Shown one piece after another: positions 38,631 to 51,264 of a DNA stretch of 64,000 bases. Source of the DNA: an uncultured Pelagibacteraceae bacterium (lineage in GTDB: Bacteria; Pseudomonadota; Alphaproteobacteria; Pelagibacterales; Pelagibacteraceae); contig CABZDR010000002.1 in NCBI GenBank assembly GCA_902524535.1, positions 1 through 64,000 on the forward strand. The letters run 5' to 3'. Numbering within the stretch: position 1 is the stretch's first letter; each line of letters begins with the position of its first letter. A model generated the notes under the pieces. The model was not told where the DNA came from. It saw only the letters and a list, made by a program, of their open reading frames with translations, and ran no database searches. Made by a program: the position numbers and the translations under genes.

Positions 38631-41600
38631 TTATTGATTTGCTTGGGAATCTGAGGGTTCAATTTTTTCTTGCTCTGACAAGAATTTATTATCATCCTCA
38701 ATAGCCTTTTTATTCCAATTATTCTTGATATTTCCAGTCCCCGCAGGTACCAGTCTACCAACAATAACATTTTCTTTCAGACCATTTAAAGGATCTATTT
38801 TTCCTTTTATTGCCGCATCCGTTAAAACCCTAGTGGTTTCTTGAAAAGAAGCTGCTGAAATAAATGACTCAGTTTGTAATGAAGCTTTAGTAATCCCCAT
38901 TAACACTCTTTCAGCTGTTGCTGGAGTTTTACCCTCGGACTTTAATTTTTCATTATTTGTATCAAATTTAATTCTATCAACTATTTCACCAGGTAAATAA
39001 CTTGAGTCTCCTGTCGTTTTTACCTCAACTTTTTTTAACATCTGTCTTAAAATCGTTTCAATATGTTTATCATTAATAATTACTCCTTGTAATCTGTAAA
39101 CTTCTTGAACCTGATTAACAAAGTATTCAGTCAAATCTTTAATACCCATAATACGCAAAATATCATGTGGTAGTGGTTGTCCATCTAGAAGATATTCACC
39201 TTTTTTGATATTTTCTCCTTGGTTAAAATTTATATGTTTGCCTTTAGGAATTAAATAATTTGATGGTTCAGCTCCATCAGTTGGAACAATTGAAACTCTT
39301 TGTTTTCCCCTAACTTCTTTTCCAAAAACTACTTGACCATCATTTTCTGCAATTATAGCACTATCTTTAGCTTTTCTCGCCTCAAATAGTTCTGCAACTC
39401 TTGGTAATCCACCTGTGATATCCTTAGTTTTAGTTGTCTCTTTAGGTAACCGAGCAATTACATCTCCAGCTGAAACTTTTTGTCCATCTTTAACAGATAA
39501 AATTGAGTCTGGAACTAAATAGTATCTTGCTTCATTATCATCAGCTTTTTTGATTACATTGCCTTTTTCATCTCTTAAAGTTATTCTGGGTTTTAAATCA
39601 GAACTTTTTGATTGTGATCTCCAATCAATAACTGATTTGGAGGAAATACCTGTTGCATCATCTGTTGTTTCTTGTATCGAAACCCCATCAATTAAATCCA
39701 CAAAGCCTGCTATACCGCTTTTTTCAGCAATTACTGGTGTTGTGTAAGGATCCCATTCACAAATTTTTGTATTAGCTTTTATCTTATCGCCATTATTAAA
39801 AAATAATCTTGAACCATAAGCTACTTTATAAACTGCGATCTGAACTCCATTATCGTCCTCTATTGAAAGTTGAGTATTTCTTCCCATAACAATTAAATTT
39901 TTCTTAGAGTCTTCTAAAATATTCGAGTTGATAATTCTTAGAGTACCTTCTCCTTTACTTATAATTTGAGAGTCTTGTTTAACTGAAGCTGTTCCTCCTA
40001 CGTGAAAAGTTCTCATTGTTAACTGTGTTCCGGGTTCTCCAATAGATTGTGCAGAAATCATTCCGATTGCCTCACCCACATGAACCATTTGTCCTCTGGA
40101 CAAATCTCTTCCATATGAGGTGGCACAAACACCCTCTTTAGATCCACAAGTCATAACAGAATAAACTTTGACAGATTTTATTCCAGCAGCATCAATCTTA
40201 TCACATCCGGCTTCATCGATCATTGTTGATTTTTTAATTATAACTTCACCAGTGATAGGATGTTTCACTTCATTAAAAGTAACTCTTCCTAAAGCTCTTT
40301 CTGATAAACTTACTACAACATTACCACCTTCTAAAATTTCTGAAAGTTCAATAAACCCTGGATTTTTACAATCACATTCTTTTTTAGTAACAGTTAAATC
40401 TTGAGCGACATCGCAAAGCCTTCTTGTTAAATAACCTGAACTAGCGGTTTTTAAAGCTGTATCTGCTAATCCTTTTCTAGCTCCATGAGTAGAGTTAAAA
40501 TATTCTAGAGCAGTTAATCCCTCCTTAAAATTTGAAGTAATCGGACTTTCAATAATTTCTCCTGATGGTTTAGCAATCAAACCTCTCATTCCTGCTAATT
40601 GTTTCATCTGTGCCGCAGAGCCTCTAGCACCGCTATCAGCCATCATAAATACTGAGTTTATCTTGAGGCCATCGGATGTCTTCTCTGTTGCTGAAATACC
40701 TTTCATCATTTCTGAAGCTACCTGATCAGTACATTTTGACCATGCATCTACAACTTTATTGTATTTTTCTCCTCTTGTTATAAGTCCCTCGGAATATTGA
40801 GTTTCGTAGTCGGCTATGAGTTTTTTTGTATCATCAATAAGTTTGTTTTTACTCTCTGGAATAACTAAATCATCTTTTCCGAAAGAAATTCCTGCTTTAA
40901 AAGCATGTTTAAATCCTAAATCTTTAAGTTTATCACAAAATATTACAGTCGTTTTTTGTCCACAAAATCTAAAGACAATATCAATAATTTCTGAGACAGT
41001 TTTCTTTGGAAGTAGTCTATCGATTAAAGAAAATTTAATATTAAAATTTTTAGGTAACAAATTAGCTAATAAAAATCTTCCTGCTGTTGAGGTGTATTTT
41101 TCAAATTTTTTGTTACCATTATTATCGACTGTTTCAAACCTAGAAATAATTGTGCTATGAACTTTTATTTCACCAGATGATAAAGCAAACTCAATTTGAT
41201 CAGCGTCTACAAAATATCCTGCTGGTTTGTCTGTAAGTGGTTCTTGGGATAAATAGTAAATCCCTAAGATCATATCCTGACTTGGTACAATAATTGGCTT
41301 ACCGTTGGATGGAGATAAGATATTATTTGTTGATAACATTAAAATTCTTGCTTCCAACTGTGCTTCTAAACTTAAAGGAACATGAACCGCCATTTGGTCA
41401 CCATCAAAGTCAGCATTAAATGCTGCACAAGTGAGCGGATGTAGTTCAATTGCATCACCTTCAATTAATTTAGGTTCAAACGCTTGAACTCCGAGTCTAT
41501 GAAGTGTAGGCGCCCTGTTTAACAACACAGGATGTTCTCTTACAATTAATTCTAAAGCATCCCAAACAGCATTGGTCTCTTTCTCAACAAGTTTTTTAGC

Positions 41601-42800
41601 TTGTTTAATTGTTGAAGCTAATCCTAATTTGTTAAGTCTTGCATATAAAAAAGGTTTAAATAACTCTAGCGCCATCTTTTTTGGCAATCCACATTCATGT
41701 AATTTTAGATCTGGACCAACAACGATTACAGATCGACCAGAATAATCAACTCTTTTACCTAATAAATTTTGTCTAAATCTTCCCTGTTTTCCTTTTAACA
41801 TCTCAGCCAAAGATTTTAACGGTCTCTTTCCAGTCCCTGTTATCACTCTTCCACGTCTTCCATTATCAAATAACGCATCAACCGACTCTTGAAGCATACG
41901 CTTTTCATTTCTTACAATTATATCTGGAGCCTTAAGATCCATTAATCTTTTGAGGCGATTATTTCTATTTATAACTCTTCTATATAGATCGTTAAGATCT
42001 GATGTAGCAAATCTTCCACCATCTAGTGGAACTAAAGGTCTTAATTCAGGAGGAATTACCGGCACAACAGTCATAATCATCCATTCTGGTTTTTGACCAG
42101 TTTCAATAAATGACTCGATTAATTTTAATCTTTTGATTGCTCTTTCTTCGTTAACTTTTGATTTTGTTTCTTTAATATAGCTTACTAAATTTTTTCTCTC
42201 TAATTCTAAATCTAAAGATTTTAGCATTTCTAAAACTGCTTCAGCTCCAATACCTGCCGAAAATGCTTCTTCACCAAATTCATCTTGATATTTAGCAAGT
42301 TCTTCTTCATTTAGTAGTTGATTTTTCTTTAAACCAGTTAATCCTGGTTCAATCACAATAAAATTTTCGAAATATAAAACTCGTTCAACCTCTTTTAGCT
42401 TCATATCAACAGCTAACGCTATTCTACTAGGTAATGATTTTAGAAACCAAATGTGAGCAACTGGTGTAGCTAAATTAATATGACCCATTCTTTCTCTTCT
42501 CACATTAGACTTAGTGACTTCGACACCACATTTCTCACATATGATTCCTCTAAACTTCATTCTTTTGTACTTTCCACATAGACATTCATAATCTTTGATT
42601 GGACCAAATATTCTTGAGCAAAATAGACCGTCTTTCTCTGGTCTAAAAGTTCTGTAGTTAATTGTTTCTGGTTTTTTTATTTCTCCATAAGTCCAAGATT
42701 TTATTTTTTCGGGACTTGCTAAAGATATTTTAATACTATTAAAATTTTGTGCTTCTGAGATTTCTGAATTTTTAAATAAATCTGTTAATTCCTTTTTCAT
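38631..42800 (-). CDS. rpoC: DNA-directed RNA polymerase beta' subunit
   Basis: This 1389-residue protein has the first zinc site intact ([20 protein letters not shown]), the catalytic Mg2+ motif [12 protein letters not shown] and the trigger-loop region [17 protein letters not shown]. The second zinc site, normally C...CxxxxxxCxxC, reads [14 protein letters not shown]: the last Cys is Ser (TCA codon at 40116-40118). A nearby CDC instead of a single Cys (KKECDCKN) may compensate. The gene is coupled to rpoB through overlapping stop and start. Confidence 0.98.
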   Translation of the reverse strand: MKKELTDLFKNSEISEAQNFNSIKISLASPEKIKSWTYGEIKKPETINYRTFRPEKDGLFCSRIFGPIKDYECLCGKYKRMKFRGIICEKCGVEVTKSNVRRERMGHINLATPVAHIWFLKSLPSRIALAVDMKLKEVERVLYFENFIVIEPGLTGLKKNQLLNEEELAKYQDEFGEEAFSAGIGAEAVLEMLKSLDLELERKNLVSYIKETKSKVNEERAIKRLKLIESFIETGQKPEWMIMTVVPVIPPELRPLVPLDGGRFATSDLNDLYRRVINRNNRLKRLMDLKAPDIIVRNEKRMLQESVDALFDNGRRGRVITGTGKRPLKSLAEMLKGKQGRFRQNLLGKRVDYSGRSVIVVGPDLKLHECGLPKKMALELFKPFLYARLNKLGLASTIKQAKKLVEKETNAVWDALELIVREHPVLLNRAPTLHRLGVQAFEPKLIEGDAIELHPLTCAAFNADFDGDQMAVHVPLSLEAQLEARILMLSTNNILSPSNGKPIIVPSQDMILGIYYLSQEPLTDKPAGYFVDADQIEFALSSGEIKVHSTIISRFETVDNNGNKKFEKYTSTAGRFLLANLLPKNFNIKFSLIDRLLPKKTVSEIIDIVFRFCGQKTTVIFCDKLKDLGFKHAFKAGISFGKDDLVIPESKNKLIDDTKKLIADYETQYSEGLITRGEKYNKVVDAWSKCTDQVASEMMKGISATEKTSDGLKINSVFMMADSGARGSAAQMKQLAGMRGLIAKPSGEIIESPITSNFKEGLTALEYFNSTHGARKGLADTALKTASSGYLTRRLCDVAQDLTVTKKECDCKNPGFIELSEILEGGNVVVSLSERALGRVTFNEVKHPITGEVIIKKSTMIDEAGCDKIDAAGIKSVKVYSVMTCGSKEGVCATSYGRDLSRGQMVHVGEAIGMISAQSIGEPGTQLTMRTFHVGGTASVKQDSQIISKGEGTLRIINSNILEDSKKNLIVMGRNTQLSIEDDNGVQIAVYKVAYGSRLFFNNGDKIKANTKICEWDPYTTPVIAEKSGIAGFVDLIDGVSIQETTDDATGISSKSVIDWRSQSKSSDLKPRITLRDEKGNVIKKADDNEARYYLVPDSILSVKDGQKVSAGDVIARLPKETTKTKDITGGLPRVAELFEARKAKDSAIIAENDGQVVFGKEVRGKQRVSIVPTDGAEPSNYLIPKGKHINFNQGENIKKGEYLLDGQPLPHDILRIMGIKDLTEYFVNQVQEVYRLQGVIINDKHIETILRQMLKKVEVKTTGDSSYLPGEIVDRIKFDTNNEKLKSEGKTPATAERVLMGITKASLQTESFISAASFQETTRVLTDAAIKGKIDPLNGLKENVIVGRLVPAGTGNIKNNWNKKAIEDDNKFLSEQEKIEPSDSQANQ

Positions 42801-45800
42801 TAGTTTAGTTCCACATTCAATGCTAGTGATTTTATTTCTTTTACTAAAACGTTAAATGATTCAGGTATACCTGACTCAAAATTTTCTTCACCTTTAACGA
42901 TTGTCTCATAGACTTTTACTCTTCCTGCAACGTCATCAGATTTTACTGTTAAAATCTCTTGTAATGTATAAGATGCACCATAGGCTTCGAGAGCCCATAC
43001 TTCCATTTCTCCAAATCTTTGTCCTCCCAATTGTGCTTTCCCACCTAAAGGTTGTTGAGTTACTAAACTGTATGGACCGGTTGATCTAGCATGAATCTTA
43101 TCTTCGACCAAGTGATGTAACTTTAACATATAAATTATTCCGACTGTAACTGGTCTGTCAAATTTTTCTCCTGTTCTTCCATCCCAAAGATATGTTTGAC
43201 CTGAGCCTGGAAGATTTGCTAGTTCTAGCATATCAGTCACATTTTTTTCTTTGGCACCATCAAAAACAGGTGTTGATATCGCTACACCATTTTGAAGATT
43301 TTCACACAAGTCCTTAAATTCTGTCTTACTTAACTTTTCTACTTTTTCGTTATAAATCTCATCACCATAAACAGATTTTAAAAATTTTGAAATTTTTTCA
43401 GTTTTTTCTATTTTTTTCTGATTTTCATTTACTAACCTTTTTATTTCCTCACCAAATTCTTTACAAGCCCATCCTAAGTGTGTTTCTAAAATTTGACCAA
43501 CATTCATTCTACTTGGGACACCAAGAGGATTGAGTACTATATCTACAGGTCTACCATCTTCTCTGTATGGCATATCTTCTACTGGAACTATCTTACTGAC
43601 TACACCCTTATTACCATGTCTGCCTGACATTTTATCACCTGGTCTTAACCTTCTTTTAATTGCAACAAAAACTTTTACCATTTTCATTACACTTGGAAGT
43701 AGATCGTCTCCACTTCTAATCTTTAAAACTTTATCTTCGAATCTTTCGGTAATATCTTGTTTTGCGTGAGTGTACTGTTCTTTTAATTGCGCTAACGTCG
43801 ACTCATGATTTGTATTTCCATTCGTGATCTTAAAGATATCATTTATACCTAAATTATTAATTACATCTAAATTTAGTTCTGTTCCTTGGTCTAAATCTTT
43901 TAATTTTTTACTTAATTTAGAACCAGATAAAATTTGCGATGCTCGCTGTTTAATGCTTCTTTCTAAAATTTCCTCCTCGACAATTTTGTCTTGCTGTACT
44001 TGATCTATCTCAGCTCTTTCTATTGTTATTGATCTTTCGTCCTTTTCAATTCCATGTCTATTAAAAACTCTTACATCTACAACAGTTCCACTGCTTCCTC
44101 TTGACATTCTTAAAGATGTATCCGTCACATCAATAGCTTTTTCTCCAAAAATAGATCTCAAAAGTTTTTCTTCAGGTCCAGAGGCAGAATCTCCTTTAGG
44201 AGTCACTTTTCCAACTAATATATCTCCTGCATTAACTTCTGCTCCAATGTAAACAACGCCAGATTCATCAAGATTTTTTAATGCTTCCTCATTTACGTTT
44301 GGTATATCTCGTGTAATTTCTTCTTCACCCAATTTCGTGTCTCTAGCCATAATTTCATATTCAACTATATGAACAGAAGTGAAAACATCATCTGTTACGC
44401 ATCTTTCAGAAATTAGAATAGAGTCTTCAAAATTATATCCTTGCCACGGCATAAACGCTACAGTAACATTCTTACCAAGAGCTAACTCACCTAGTTTTGT
44501 TGATGGTCCATCGGCTATTATATCGCCAACTTTAACTTTATCACCCACCCTGACTAAAGGTCTTTGGTTAATGCATGTATTTTGGTTTGACCTTTTAAAT
44601 TTTTGCAGATTGTAAATATCAACACCTGATTTACTAAAATCTGTCTCTTCAGTTGCCTTGATTACAATCCTTTTACCATCGATTTTATCTACAACACCCT
44701 CTCTCTTCGCAACTATCGTTACACCAGAGTCTAAAGCAACATCGCTCTCTATTCCTGTACCAACTAATGGTGATTCCGGTTTTAATAAAGGCACCGCTTG
44801 TCTCATCATGTTAGAACCCATTAAAGCTCTGTTTGCATCATCATTCTCTAAAAATGGTATTAATGAAGCAGCCACTGAAACTAATTGTTTTGGTGAAACA
44901 TCTATGTAATCAATAGTTTCAGGTTTAGATAATAAAAAATTTAAATTTTGACGGCAGGAAACAAGTTCCTCTACTATTTTTCCATTTTTATCAAGTTTTG
45001 TATTGGCTTGAGCAATAGTATATTTTGTTTCTTCCATTGCTGATAAATATTCTACCTTATTTTGAACAACACCATCTTTTACTCTCTTATATGGACTTTC
45101 TATGAATCCATACTTATTAATTTTTGCATAAGTTGATAAACTATTGATCAGTCCAATATTTGGGCCTTCAGGAGTCTCAATCGGGCAAATTCTACCATAA
45201 TGTGTTGGATGCACATCTCTTACCTCAAAACCAGCTCTCTCTCTTGTTAATCCACCCGGACCTAATGCTGAAACTCTTCTTTTGTGTGTGATTTCAGATA
45301 AAGGATTAGTTTGGTCCATGAATTGAGATAATTGTGAACTTGCGAAAAAATCTTTCAATGAAACAGTTAAAGGTTTTGCATTTATTAAATCTTGAGGCAT
45401 AGCTGACTCTACATCTAAAGTTGTCATTTTTTCTTTTATAGCTCTTTCCATCCTGTAAACACCGATCCGTGCCTGATTTTCAACAAGTTCACCTACAGAT
45501 CTAACTCTTCGATTACCCAGATGGTCAATATCGTCAACTTCATCTTTACCATCTCTTAGATCTAACATCTTGTGGATAATTGAGATTATATCATCATTTC
45601 TAAGAATCGTAATCTTATCTGAACACTCTAAATTTAATCTTGAATTCATTTTGACTCTACCAACGTCAGAAAGGTCATATCTATCTGAACTAAAAAATAA
45701 GTTATTAAAAATTTGAGTTGCTATTTCCATTGTTGGTGGTTCACCTGGTCTTAACATTTTATAAATTTCTGTAATTGCTTCATCTTTATTATTATTTTTA

Positions 45801-46888
45801 TCATTTAAAATAGTATTCAGTAAATATGGCCCTTTATTAATTGAGTTAGTTATTGAAATTTTGATCTTATTTATATTCGCATCTAAAATCTTTTGAATTA
45901 TTGTATCATTAAGTTCAGTACCTATTTCAAAAGTTCCACCCTCTTCCTCGCTTACTTTTATATCTTTATGTAAGTATTTACCTAGTAAAGAGTCTTGGGA
46001 AACTAGTATATCTCTCAACCCATCATTAGCTAATTTTTTTGCATTAAGAAAATTTATTTTATCTCCAGAATTTATTACAACTTTACCAGTTTTGGCATCG
46101 ATAACCTCCTCAGAAAAGTTTTTTGTTTTATAATTATCTGGATTAAATTTGGTTTTCCATTTATTTGTGTTTTTGTCGTATGTGTAATCTTCACTCTCAT
46201 AAAATTCATTTGCTATTTCAGTTTTTGTATAACCAAGAGCCAATAACAAAGTAGATGCTAAAATCTTCTTTTTTCTATCTATTTTAAAATACAAAAAATC
46301 CTTAACATCAAACTCAAAATCAAGCCATGAACCTCTATTTGGGATTACTCTACAATTAAATAAAAGTTTCCCGCTTGCATGAGTTTTGCCCTTATCGTGA
46401 TCAAAAAATACTCCTGGACTTCTATGCATTTGGTTTACTACAACCCTTTGAACACCGTTAGTGATAAATGTTCCACTATTTGTCATCATCGGTACATCAC
46501 CCATGTAAACTTCCTGTTCTTTAGCCGATAAAATATCTTTTGTATTATTTTCTTGATCTATTTCATAAACTACTAATCTGAGAGTACATTTTAGAGCTGA
46601 GGAGTATGTTAAACCTCTAGCAATACACTCCTCAACATCAAATTTAGGCTTTTCTAATCTATAAGAAACATATTCGAGAGTAGCTTTATCATTTAAATCT
46701 TCTATAGGAAAAATACTTTTAAAAACTCTATCAAAACCCTTGGTAAGATTATTTTCTTGAATACTTAGCTCTGTAAGTTCCTTATATGAATTTTTTTGAA
46801 CTTCTATCAGATTTGGTATTGATAAACCTTCTTTTAATTTGCCAAAACTCTTTCTTATATTTTTTTTTTCAGTAAAAGATAATTGCAT
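42800..46888 (-). CDS. rpoB: DNA-directed RNA polymerase beta subunit
   Basis: This 1362-residue protein is complete from [15 protein letters not shown] to the clamp region. The rifampicin pocket is wild-type-like ([26 protein letters not shown]), and the conserved [17 protein letters not shown] and [25 protein letters not shown] blocks are present. It follows rplL by 56 bases. Confidence 0.98.
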   Translation of the reverse strand: MQLSFTEKKNIRKSFGKLKEGLSIPNLIEVQKNSYKELTELSIQENNLTKGFDRVFKSIFPIEDLNDKATLEYVSYRLEKPKFDVEECIARGLTYSSALKCTLRLVVYEIDQENNTKDILSAKEQEVYMGDVPMMTNSGTFITNGVQRVVVNQMHRSPGVFFDHDKGKTHASGKLLFNCRVIPNRGSWLDFEFDVKDFLYFKIDRKKKILASTLLLALGYTKTEIANEFYESEDYTYDKNTNKWKTKFNPDNYKTKNFSEEVIDAKTGKVVINSGDKINFLNAKKLANDGLRDILVSQDSLLGKYLHKDIKVSEEEGGTFEIGTELNDTIIQKILDANINKIKISITNSINKGPYLLNTILNDKNNNKDEAITEIYKMLRPGEPPTMEIATQIFNNLFFSSDRYDLSDVGRVKMNSRLNLECSDKITILRNDDIISIIHKMLDLRDGKDEVDDIDHLGNRRVRSVGELVENQARIGVYRMERAIKEKMTTLDVESAMPQDLINAKPLTVSLKDFFASSQLSQFMDQTNPLSEITHKRRVSALGPGGLTRERAGFEVRDVHPTHYGRICPIETPEGPNIGLINSLSTYAKINKYGFIESPYKRVKDGVVQNKVEYLSAMEETKYTIAQANTKLDKNGKIVEELVSCRQNLNFLLSKPETIDYIDVSPKQLVSVAASLIPFLENDDANRALMGSNMMRQAVPLLKPESPLVGTGIESDVALDSGVTIVAKREGVVDKIDGKRIVIKATEETDFSKSGVDIYNLQKFKRSNQNTCINQRPLVRVGDKVKVGDIIADGPSTKLGELALGKNVTVAFMPWQGYNFEDSILISERCVTDDVFTSVHIVEYEIMARDTKLGEEEITRDIPNVNEEALKNLDESGVVYIGAEVNAGDILVGKVTPKGDSASGPEEKLLRSIFGEKAIDVTDTSLRMSRGSSGTVVDVRVFNRHGIEKDERSITIERAEIDQVQQDKIVEEEILERSIKQRASQILSGSKLSKKLKDLDQGTELNLDVINNLGINDIFKITNGNTNHESTLAQLKEQYTHAKQDITERFEDKVLKIRSGDDLLPSVMKMVKVFVAIKRRLRPGDKMSGRHGNKGVVSKIVPVEDMPYREDGRPVDIVLNPLGVPSRMNVGQILETHLGWACKEFGEEIKRLVNENQKKIEKTEKISKFLKSVYGDEIYNEKVEKLSKTEFKDLCENLQNGVAISTPVFDGAKEKNVTDMLELANLPGSGQTYLWDGRTGEKFDRPVTVGIIYMLKLHHLVEDKIHARSTGPYSLVTQQPLGGKAQLGGQRFGEMEVWALEAYGASYTLQEILTVKSDDVAGRVKVYETIVKGEENFESGIPESFNVLVKEIKSLALNVELN

Positions 46889-46944
46889 CTATTTATTGAA
46901 GTACTGATATAAAATAACCAGCACTTAATTAATTCCTTGTTAAT

Positions 46945-47310
46945 TTACTTAAGTTCTACTTTTGCGCCTGCAGCTTCCAACTTAGCTTTAATTTCCTCTG
47001 CCTCTTTTTTTGGCACACCTGCTTTAACTTCTTTGGGTGCTCCCTCTACTAAATCTTTAGCTTCTTTTAATCCAAGAGAAGTAGCTGCTCTCACTTCTTT
47101 AATTACATTAATTTTTTTATCTCCTGCAGAAACAAGCATAATTGAAAAATCATCTTTATCTTCTGCTGCTGCTGCTGCACCTGCTGCTGCCGGAGCTGCT
47201 GCTGCCATAGGGGTAACTCCCCATTTTTCCTCTAATTGTTTTGATAAGTCTGCTGCTTCTGCAACAGTCAGTTTTGATAAATCGTCTATTATTTTATTTA
47301 AATCAGGCAT
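46945..47310 (-). CDS. rplL: 50S ribosomal protein L7/L12
   Basis: This 121-residue stalk protein has an N-terminal dimer domain, an Ala-rich hinge ([19 protein letters not shown]) and the C-terminal factor-binding domain ([25 protein letters not shown]). A longer antisense frame overlaps it and is a shadow of the Ala-rich hinge. It lies 3 bases after rplJ. Confidence 0.98.
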   Translation of the reverse strand: MPDLNKIIDDLSKLTVAEAADLSKQLEEKWGVTPMAAAAPAAAGAAAAAEDKDDFSIMLVSAGDKKINVIKEVRAATSLGLKEAKDLVEGAPKEVKAGVPKKEAEEIKAKLEAAGAKVELK

Positions 47311-47313
47311 TTT

Positions 47314-47835
47314 CTACTCTTTAGGTTTAGTTTCAGAATTTTCTGTCGGTAAATTACTCATTTTTTCTGATCGTGCAAGCAAAATACTCACTATTTTTGA
47401 CGCTGAAGCATTAAGAATTCCAATGATTTTTGCTCTAGCCTCATCTAATGTTGGTAAATTTGCTACATTTTGAACTCCTTCTTGATCTAAAATTTCATTT
47501 TCCATAATTCCACCGATCAACTTCAAATTTTGGTTATCTTTCGCAAAATTAGAGATAATTCTTGCAGACATTATTGCGTCTTCACTAAAAGCAACAGCTG
47601 TTGGACCATTAAACAAATTGGATAAGTCTTTACATCGTGTTTTTTCTAAAGCTAACTTTGTAATTCTGTTTTTAGTTATTTTGAAAACTATACCATGTTC
47701 TCTCATTTTAGATCTTAATTCATCTAATTGTGGCATTGTCAAACCCTGGTAATGTGTAACCATTACAGCTTTACTGTTTTCAAATTGATTAGTCATTTCA
47801 GTAATATAATTTTTCTTTTGTTCTTTATTCATCAT
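47314..47835 (-). CDS. rplJ: 50S ribosomal protein L10
   Basis: L10 anchors the L7/L12 stalk. It has VMVTHYQGLTMPQLDELRSKMREHG and GPTAVAFSED, with a helical C-terminus for L12 binding. Two adjacent ATGs (47835 and 47832) are both possible starts; the protein is 172 or 173 residues. It follows rplA by 4 bases. Confidence 0.96.
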   Translation of the reverse strand: MMNKEQKKNYITEMTNQFENSKAVMVTHYQGLTMPQLDELRSKMREHGIVFKITKNRITKLALEKTRCKDLSNLFNGPTAVAFSEDAIMSARIISNFAKDNQNLKLIGGIMENEILDQEGVQNVANLPTLDEARAKIIGILNASASKIVSILLARSEKMSNLPTENSETKPKE

Positions 47836-47839
47836 AAAA

Positions 47840-48529
47840 TTATATAGTTTTACTTAATTTAAGTTTATATGATATTCCCATTGTAGACGTTATAAAAGCA
47901 GATCTAATCAAATCACCTTTAAGTGTATTATTAGATTTTTCTTTTTCTAAAGCATCTAAAATAGCATTGAAATTTTTGATTAGTTGATCATCATTAAAAG
48001 ATTTTTTTCCTATACTAACACCAATATTTCCATCTTTATCATTTCTAATTTCCGCTTGGCCTGATTTTGCATCTTTTATTGCTTTATTCAAATCTTCGGT
48101 AACAGACCCCAGTTTTGGATTCGGCATCAAGCCTTTTGGGCCTAAAACTTTTCCAAGTTTCGACAATTTAATCATCATACTTGGTGTACAGATTAGTTTT
48201 TCAAAGTTCATTTCTCCATTTTTAATCCTATCAATGAATTCATCTCCACCTATTAAATCAGCTCCAGCATTTTTAGCTTCTGAAGTTTTATTCTCTTCAC
48301 AAACCACAGCTACTTTAACACTTTTGCCCGTTCCTCCTGGAAGATTTACAACAGTTCTAATATTAATTTCGCCTTTTTTTTGTTTATTATTAATTTGTAA
48401 ACTTAAGTCTACAGACTCATCAAATTTAGTTGTACAATTTTTTTTAATTGTAGGCAGTAATTTTTCTATCAACTCTGAGTTCAGATTTTCAGTTTTTTCA
48501 GGAAGTTTTTTATATCTTTTTGATCTCAT
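47840..48529 (-). CDS. rplA: 50S ribosomal protein L1
   Basis: This 229-residue L1 of the tRNA exit stalk has the signature KLGKVLGPKGLMPNPKLGSVTEDL and RTVVNLPGGTGKSVKVAVV. In enteric bacteria L1 represses its own operon; no leader could be recognised. Its start overlaps the rplK stop (TAATG). Confidence 0.97.
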   Translation of the reverse strand: MRSKRYKKLPEKTENLNSELIEKLLPTIKKNCTTKFDESVDLSLQINNKQKKGEINIRTVVNLPGGTGKSVKVAVVCEENKTSEAKNAGADLIGGDEFIDRIKNGEMNFEKLICTPSMMIKLSKLGKVLGPKGLMPNPKLGSVTEDLNKAIKDAKSGQAEIRNDKDGNIGVSIGKKSFNDDQLIKNFNAILDALEKEKSNNTLKGDLIRSAFITSTMGISYKLKLSKTI

Positions 48530-48960
48530 TATTCTTTTACCTCAATACCCATAGATCTAGCAGAACCAGAAATTATCTTGGTTGCTTGCTCAAGATCTAA
48601 GGCATTTAAATCTTTCATTTTTTGTTTAGCTATATCCTCTGCTTGTTTTTTAGTAATGGACGCAACTATGTTTCTTCCAGGTTCCTGTGATCCACTTTTT
48701 AACTTGGCAGCCTCTTTTATATAAAAAGATGCAGGAGGAGATTTGATTTTAAAGTCGAATTTTTTATCTTTATAGACTGTTATTTCCACTGGCACTGGTT
48801 TACCTGCTAAAGATTTGGTTTTATCATTAAATGCTTTACAAAATTCCATTATATTGACTCCTCTTTGGCCTAACGCAGGACCCACAGGTGGAGCTGGGTT
48901 AGCTTGCCCACCTTTGATTTGTAGTTTTATAAAACCGCTTACTTCTTTTTTTGCTGCCAT
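48529..48960 (-). CDS. rplK: 50S ribosomal protein L11
   Basis: This 143-residue L11 has the N-terminal [30 protein letters not shown] and the rRNA-binding C-terminal domain ending in [12 protein letters not shown]. It forms the stalk base and senses uncharged tRNA with RelA in other bacteria. Its start overlaps the nusG stop. Confidence 0.98.
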   Translation of the reverse strand: MAAKKEVSGFIKLQIKGGQANPAPPVGPALGQRGVNIMEFCKAFNDKTKSLAGKPVPVEITVYKDKKFDFKIKSPPASFYIKEAAKLKSGSQEPGRNIVASITKKQAEDIAKQKMKDLNALDLEQATKIISGSARSMGIEVKE

Positions 48961-49490
48961 TAACTAACTTTCTCAACTTGGTTATATTCTAAATCAACAG
49001 GTGTAGGTCGACCAAAAATTGAAACTGATACTTTTAATCTTGATTTTTCCTCGTCAATACCTTCAACCATCCCACTGAATGACGCGAACGGACCATCCAC
49101 AACTTGAACTTTTTCACCCACACTGTATTCTATGCCAGATTTTGGTTGGGCTACACCATCTTTAATTTGACCTAAAATTTTTTCTATCTCTTTATCCGAA
49201 ACTGGAACTGGCATACCTTTGGTACCAAGAAAACCACTTACTCTTTTAAGATTTTTAATCATATGATAAATATTATTATCCATTTCACTTTTTATTAAAA
49301 CATAACCTGGAAAATATTTTTTTTTTCTTTGAACTCTTTTTCCTCTCTTAACCTCTGTTACATCATGTGTTGGTACTATAATTTCCTCAAATTTTTCAGC
49401 TATTTTTGCTTTTTCAGCTTCTTCTTTTATTAACCCTGCCACTTTATTTTCAAAACTTGAGTGTGACTGAACGATGTACCAATTTTTCAT
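48960..49490 (-). CDS. nusG: Transcription termination/antitermination protein NusG
   Basis: This 176-residue NusG has the NGN domain ([33 protein letters not shown]) and a C-terminal KOW domain ([23 protein letters not shown]). It couples transcription to translation through S10 and Rho. Its start overlaps the secE stop. Confidence 0.97.
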   Translation of the reverse strand: MKNWYIVQSHSSFENKVAGLIKEEAEKAKIAEKFEEIIVPTHDVTEVKRGKRVQRKKKYFPGYVLIKSEMDNNIYHMIKNLKRVSGFLGTKGMPVPVSDKEIEKILGQIKDGVAQPKSGIEYSVGEKVQVVDGPFASFSGMVEGIDEEKSRLKVSVSIFGRPTPVDLEYNQVEKVS

Positions 49491-49687
49491 TATAAGCTCA
49501 CCTTCAATAATATGTCTAATAAAAATTTAAATATCTGATCAATCAATAAAAAAAACAATGACATCACAAGAGCCATTAAAAAAACCATAATTGCACCTTG
49601 AAGCGTTTCTTTTCCAGTTGGCCATGTAACTTTGAAGGCCTCTTGCTTGACTTCTTGTATAAATTTAATCGGGTTTTTCATAATCAT
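49490..49687 (-). CDS. secE: Preprotein translocase subunit SecE
   Basis: This single-membrane-segment SecE, 63-65 residues, has the amphipathic PIKFIQEVKQEAFKVTWPTGKETLQG before the membrane helix. Two in-frame ATGs (49687 and 49681) are possible starts. It lies directly after tRNA-Trp, so it is probably cut from a transcript that begins at or before tufA. Confidence 0.95.
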   Translation of the reverse strand: MIMKNPIKFIQEVKQEAFKVTWPTGKETLQGAIMVFLMALVMSLFFLLIDQIFKFLLDILLKVSL

Positions 49688-49700
49688 TTTTAGTTTTAAC

Positions 49701-49776
49701 TGGCAGGAGCGGAGGGACTCGAACCCTCAGCCTCCGGTTTTGGAGACCGGCGCTCTACCAATTGAGCTACACTCCT
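49701..49776 (-). tRNA. tRNA-Trp(CCA)
   Basis: On the minus strand the 76-base sequence begins AGGAGTGTAGCTCAATTGG, has the anticodon loop CTCCAAA (anticodon CCA) between GCCGGT-type stem strands, the T-arm GGGTTCGAGTCCC, and ends CTCCTG-CCA with an encoded CCA. It lies between tufA and secE, the common position for this tRNA. Confidence 0.97.
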
Positions 49777-49785
49777 ATATAGAGT

Positions 49786-50976
49786 TTACTCTATAATTTT
49801 AGTTACCACTCCTGCTCCTACAGTTCTGCCACCCTCACGAATTGCAAAATTCAATTTTTCTGACATTGCAATTGGAGTAATTAATTTTACTGTAAATTTA
49901 GCATCATCTCCTGGCATAACCATTTCTGTTCCAGCAGGAAGCTCTACTTCTCCAGTAACGTCTGTTGTTCTAAAATAAAACTGAGGTCTATATTTAGTAA
50001 AAAACGGTGTATGTCTTCCACCCTCTTCTTTCTTAAGTACATAAGCCTGAGCTTCAAATTTAGTATGGGGTGTAACAGATCCCGGTTTACAAAGAACTTG
50101 GCCTCTCTCTATATCAGTTCTTTCTACACCTCTTAAAAGCACTCCAACGTTATCACCTGCCTCACCTGAGTCTAATAGTTTTCTAAACATTTCCACTCCA
50201 GTACAAACTGATTTTTTTGTTTCTCTAATTCCCACAATTTCAAGTTCATCTCCAGTTTTAAGAACACCAGATTCTACTCTTCCAGTTGCAACAGTTCCTC
50301 TTCCTGAAATTGAAAATACGTCTTCAACTGGCATCAAAAAATCTTTATCTTTTGGTCTGTCTGGTTGAGGAATAAATTCATCGACATTTTTCATCAATTC
50401 TAAAATAGAATTCTTTCCAATTTCATCATCTCTTCCTTCTACGGCAGCAAGAGCTGAACCTTTGGCTATTGGAGTTTTATCTCCAGGAAACTTATAAGAA
50501 GTTAATAATTCTTTAATTTCCTCTTCAACAAGATCAATCATTTCTTTATCATCAACCTGATCTACTTTATTTAAATAGACACAAATTGCTGGGACACCCA
50601 CTTGCCTTGCTAAAAGAATATGTTCTCTTGTTTGTGGCATTGGTCCATCTGCAGCATTAACAACTAAAATTGCACCATCCATTTGAGCGGCACCTGTAAT
50701 CATATTTTTTACATAGTCAGCATGGCCAGGGCAATCTACGTGAGCATAATGTCTTTTCTTAGTTTCATATTCAACATGCGCAGTAGAAATAGTAATCCCT
50801 CTTTCTTTTTCCTCTGGAGCTTTATCAATTTGATCATATGCTACAGCTTGCGCTCCACCAGTCTCAGATAAAACTTTCGTAATAGCTGCTGTTAAAGTAG
50901 TTTTTCCATGATCGACATGACCAATTGTACCAATATTACAATGTGGTTTATTTCTTACAAATTTTTCTTTTGACAT
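49786..50976 (-). CDS. tufA: Elongation factor Tu
   Basis: This 396-residue EF-Tu has [18 protein letters not shown], the switch region [24 protein letters not shown] and NKVDQVDD. It is the only tuf gene in the window and sits among tRNA-Tyr, tRNA-Gly and tRNA-Trp upstream of secE rather than after fusA. Confidence 0.98.
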   Translation of the reverse strand: MSKEKFVRNKPHCNIGTIGHVDHGKTTLTAAITKVLSETGGAQAVAYDQIDKAPEEKERGITISTAHVEYETKKRHYAHVDCPGHADYVKNMITGAAQMDGAILVVNAADGPMPQTREHILLARQVGVPAICVYLNKVDQVDDKEMIDLVEEEIKELLTSYKFPGDKTPIAKGSALAAVEGRDDEIGKNSILELMKNVDEFIPQPDRPKDKDFLMPVEDVFSISGRGTVATGRVESGVLKTGDELEIVGIRETKKSVCTGVEMFRKLLDSGEAGDNVGVLLRGVERTDIERGQVLCKPGSVTPHTKFEAQAYVLKKEEGGRHTPFFTKYRPQFYFRTTDVTGEVELPAGTEMVMPGDDAKFTVKLITPIAMSEKLNFAIREGGRTVGAGVVTKIIE

Positions 50977-51011
50977 TACTTATATTCCTTACATTAATTA
51001 ATTTTATTTCT

Positions 51012-51085
51012 TGGAGCGGGTAAAGGGAATCGAACCCTTACATCCAGCTTGGAAGGCTAGCGTTCTACCATTGAACTACACCCGC
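51012..51085 (-). tRNA. tRNA-Gly(TCC)
   Basis: The minus-strand sequence GCGGGTGTAGTTCAATGGT starts a 74-base cloverleaf. The anticodon loop reads CTTCCAA (anticodon TCC), the T-arm is GGGTTCGATTCCC, and the 3' end is ACCCGCT-CCA with CCA encoded. It lies 35 bases upstream of tufA, likely in the same transcript. Confidence 0.97.
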
Positions 51086-51131
51086 ACAACCCCAAGAGTA
51101 ACACTCCAGTATCGATCAAAACTTTATTGAG

Positions 51132-51217
51132 TGGTGGAGGGGGAAAGATTCGAACTTTCGAAGACCGAAGTCAACGGGTTTACAGCCCGCCCCATTTGAC
51201 CGCTCTGGAACCCCTCC
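51132..51217 (-). tRNA. tRNA-Tyr(GTA)
   Basis: This is an 86-base class II tRNA on the minus strand. It starts GGAGGGGTTCCAGAGCGG, has the anticodon loop CTGTAAA (GTA), a long variable arm, the T-arm AGTTCGAATCT and an encoded CCA. It is the first gene of the long minus-strand cluster. The plus-strand ORF at 51127-51315 is an artefact of this gene. Confidence 0.97.
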
Positions 51218-51264
51218 TTTGGGGAAGTGTCCCCTTGTTCAATAAAGCTTCAAACAACATGCGT

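Noticed and set aside
46937-47473. 178-aa plus-strand ORF, longer than rplL
   Set aside because: It is a shadow of the Ala-rich rplL and of rplJ on the other strand; it shows no protein family pattern.
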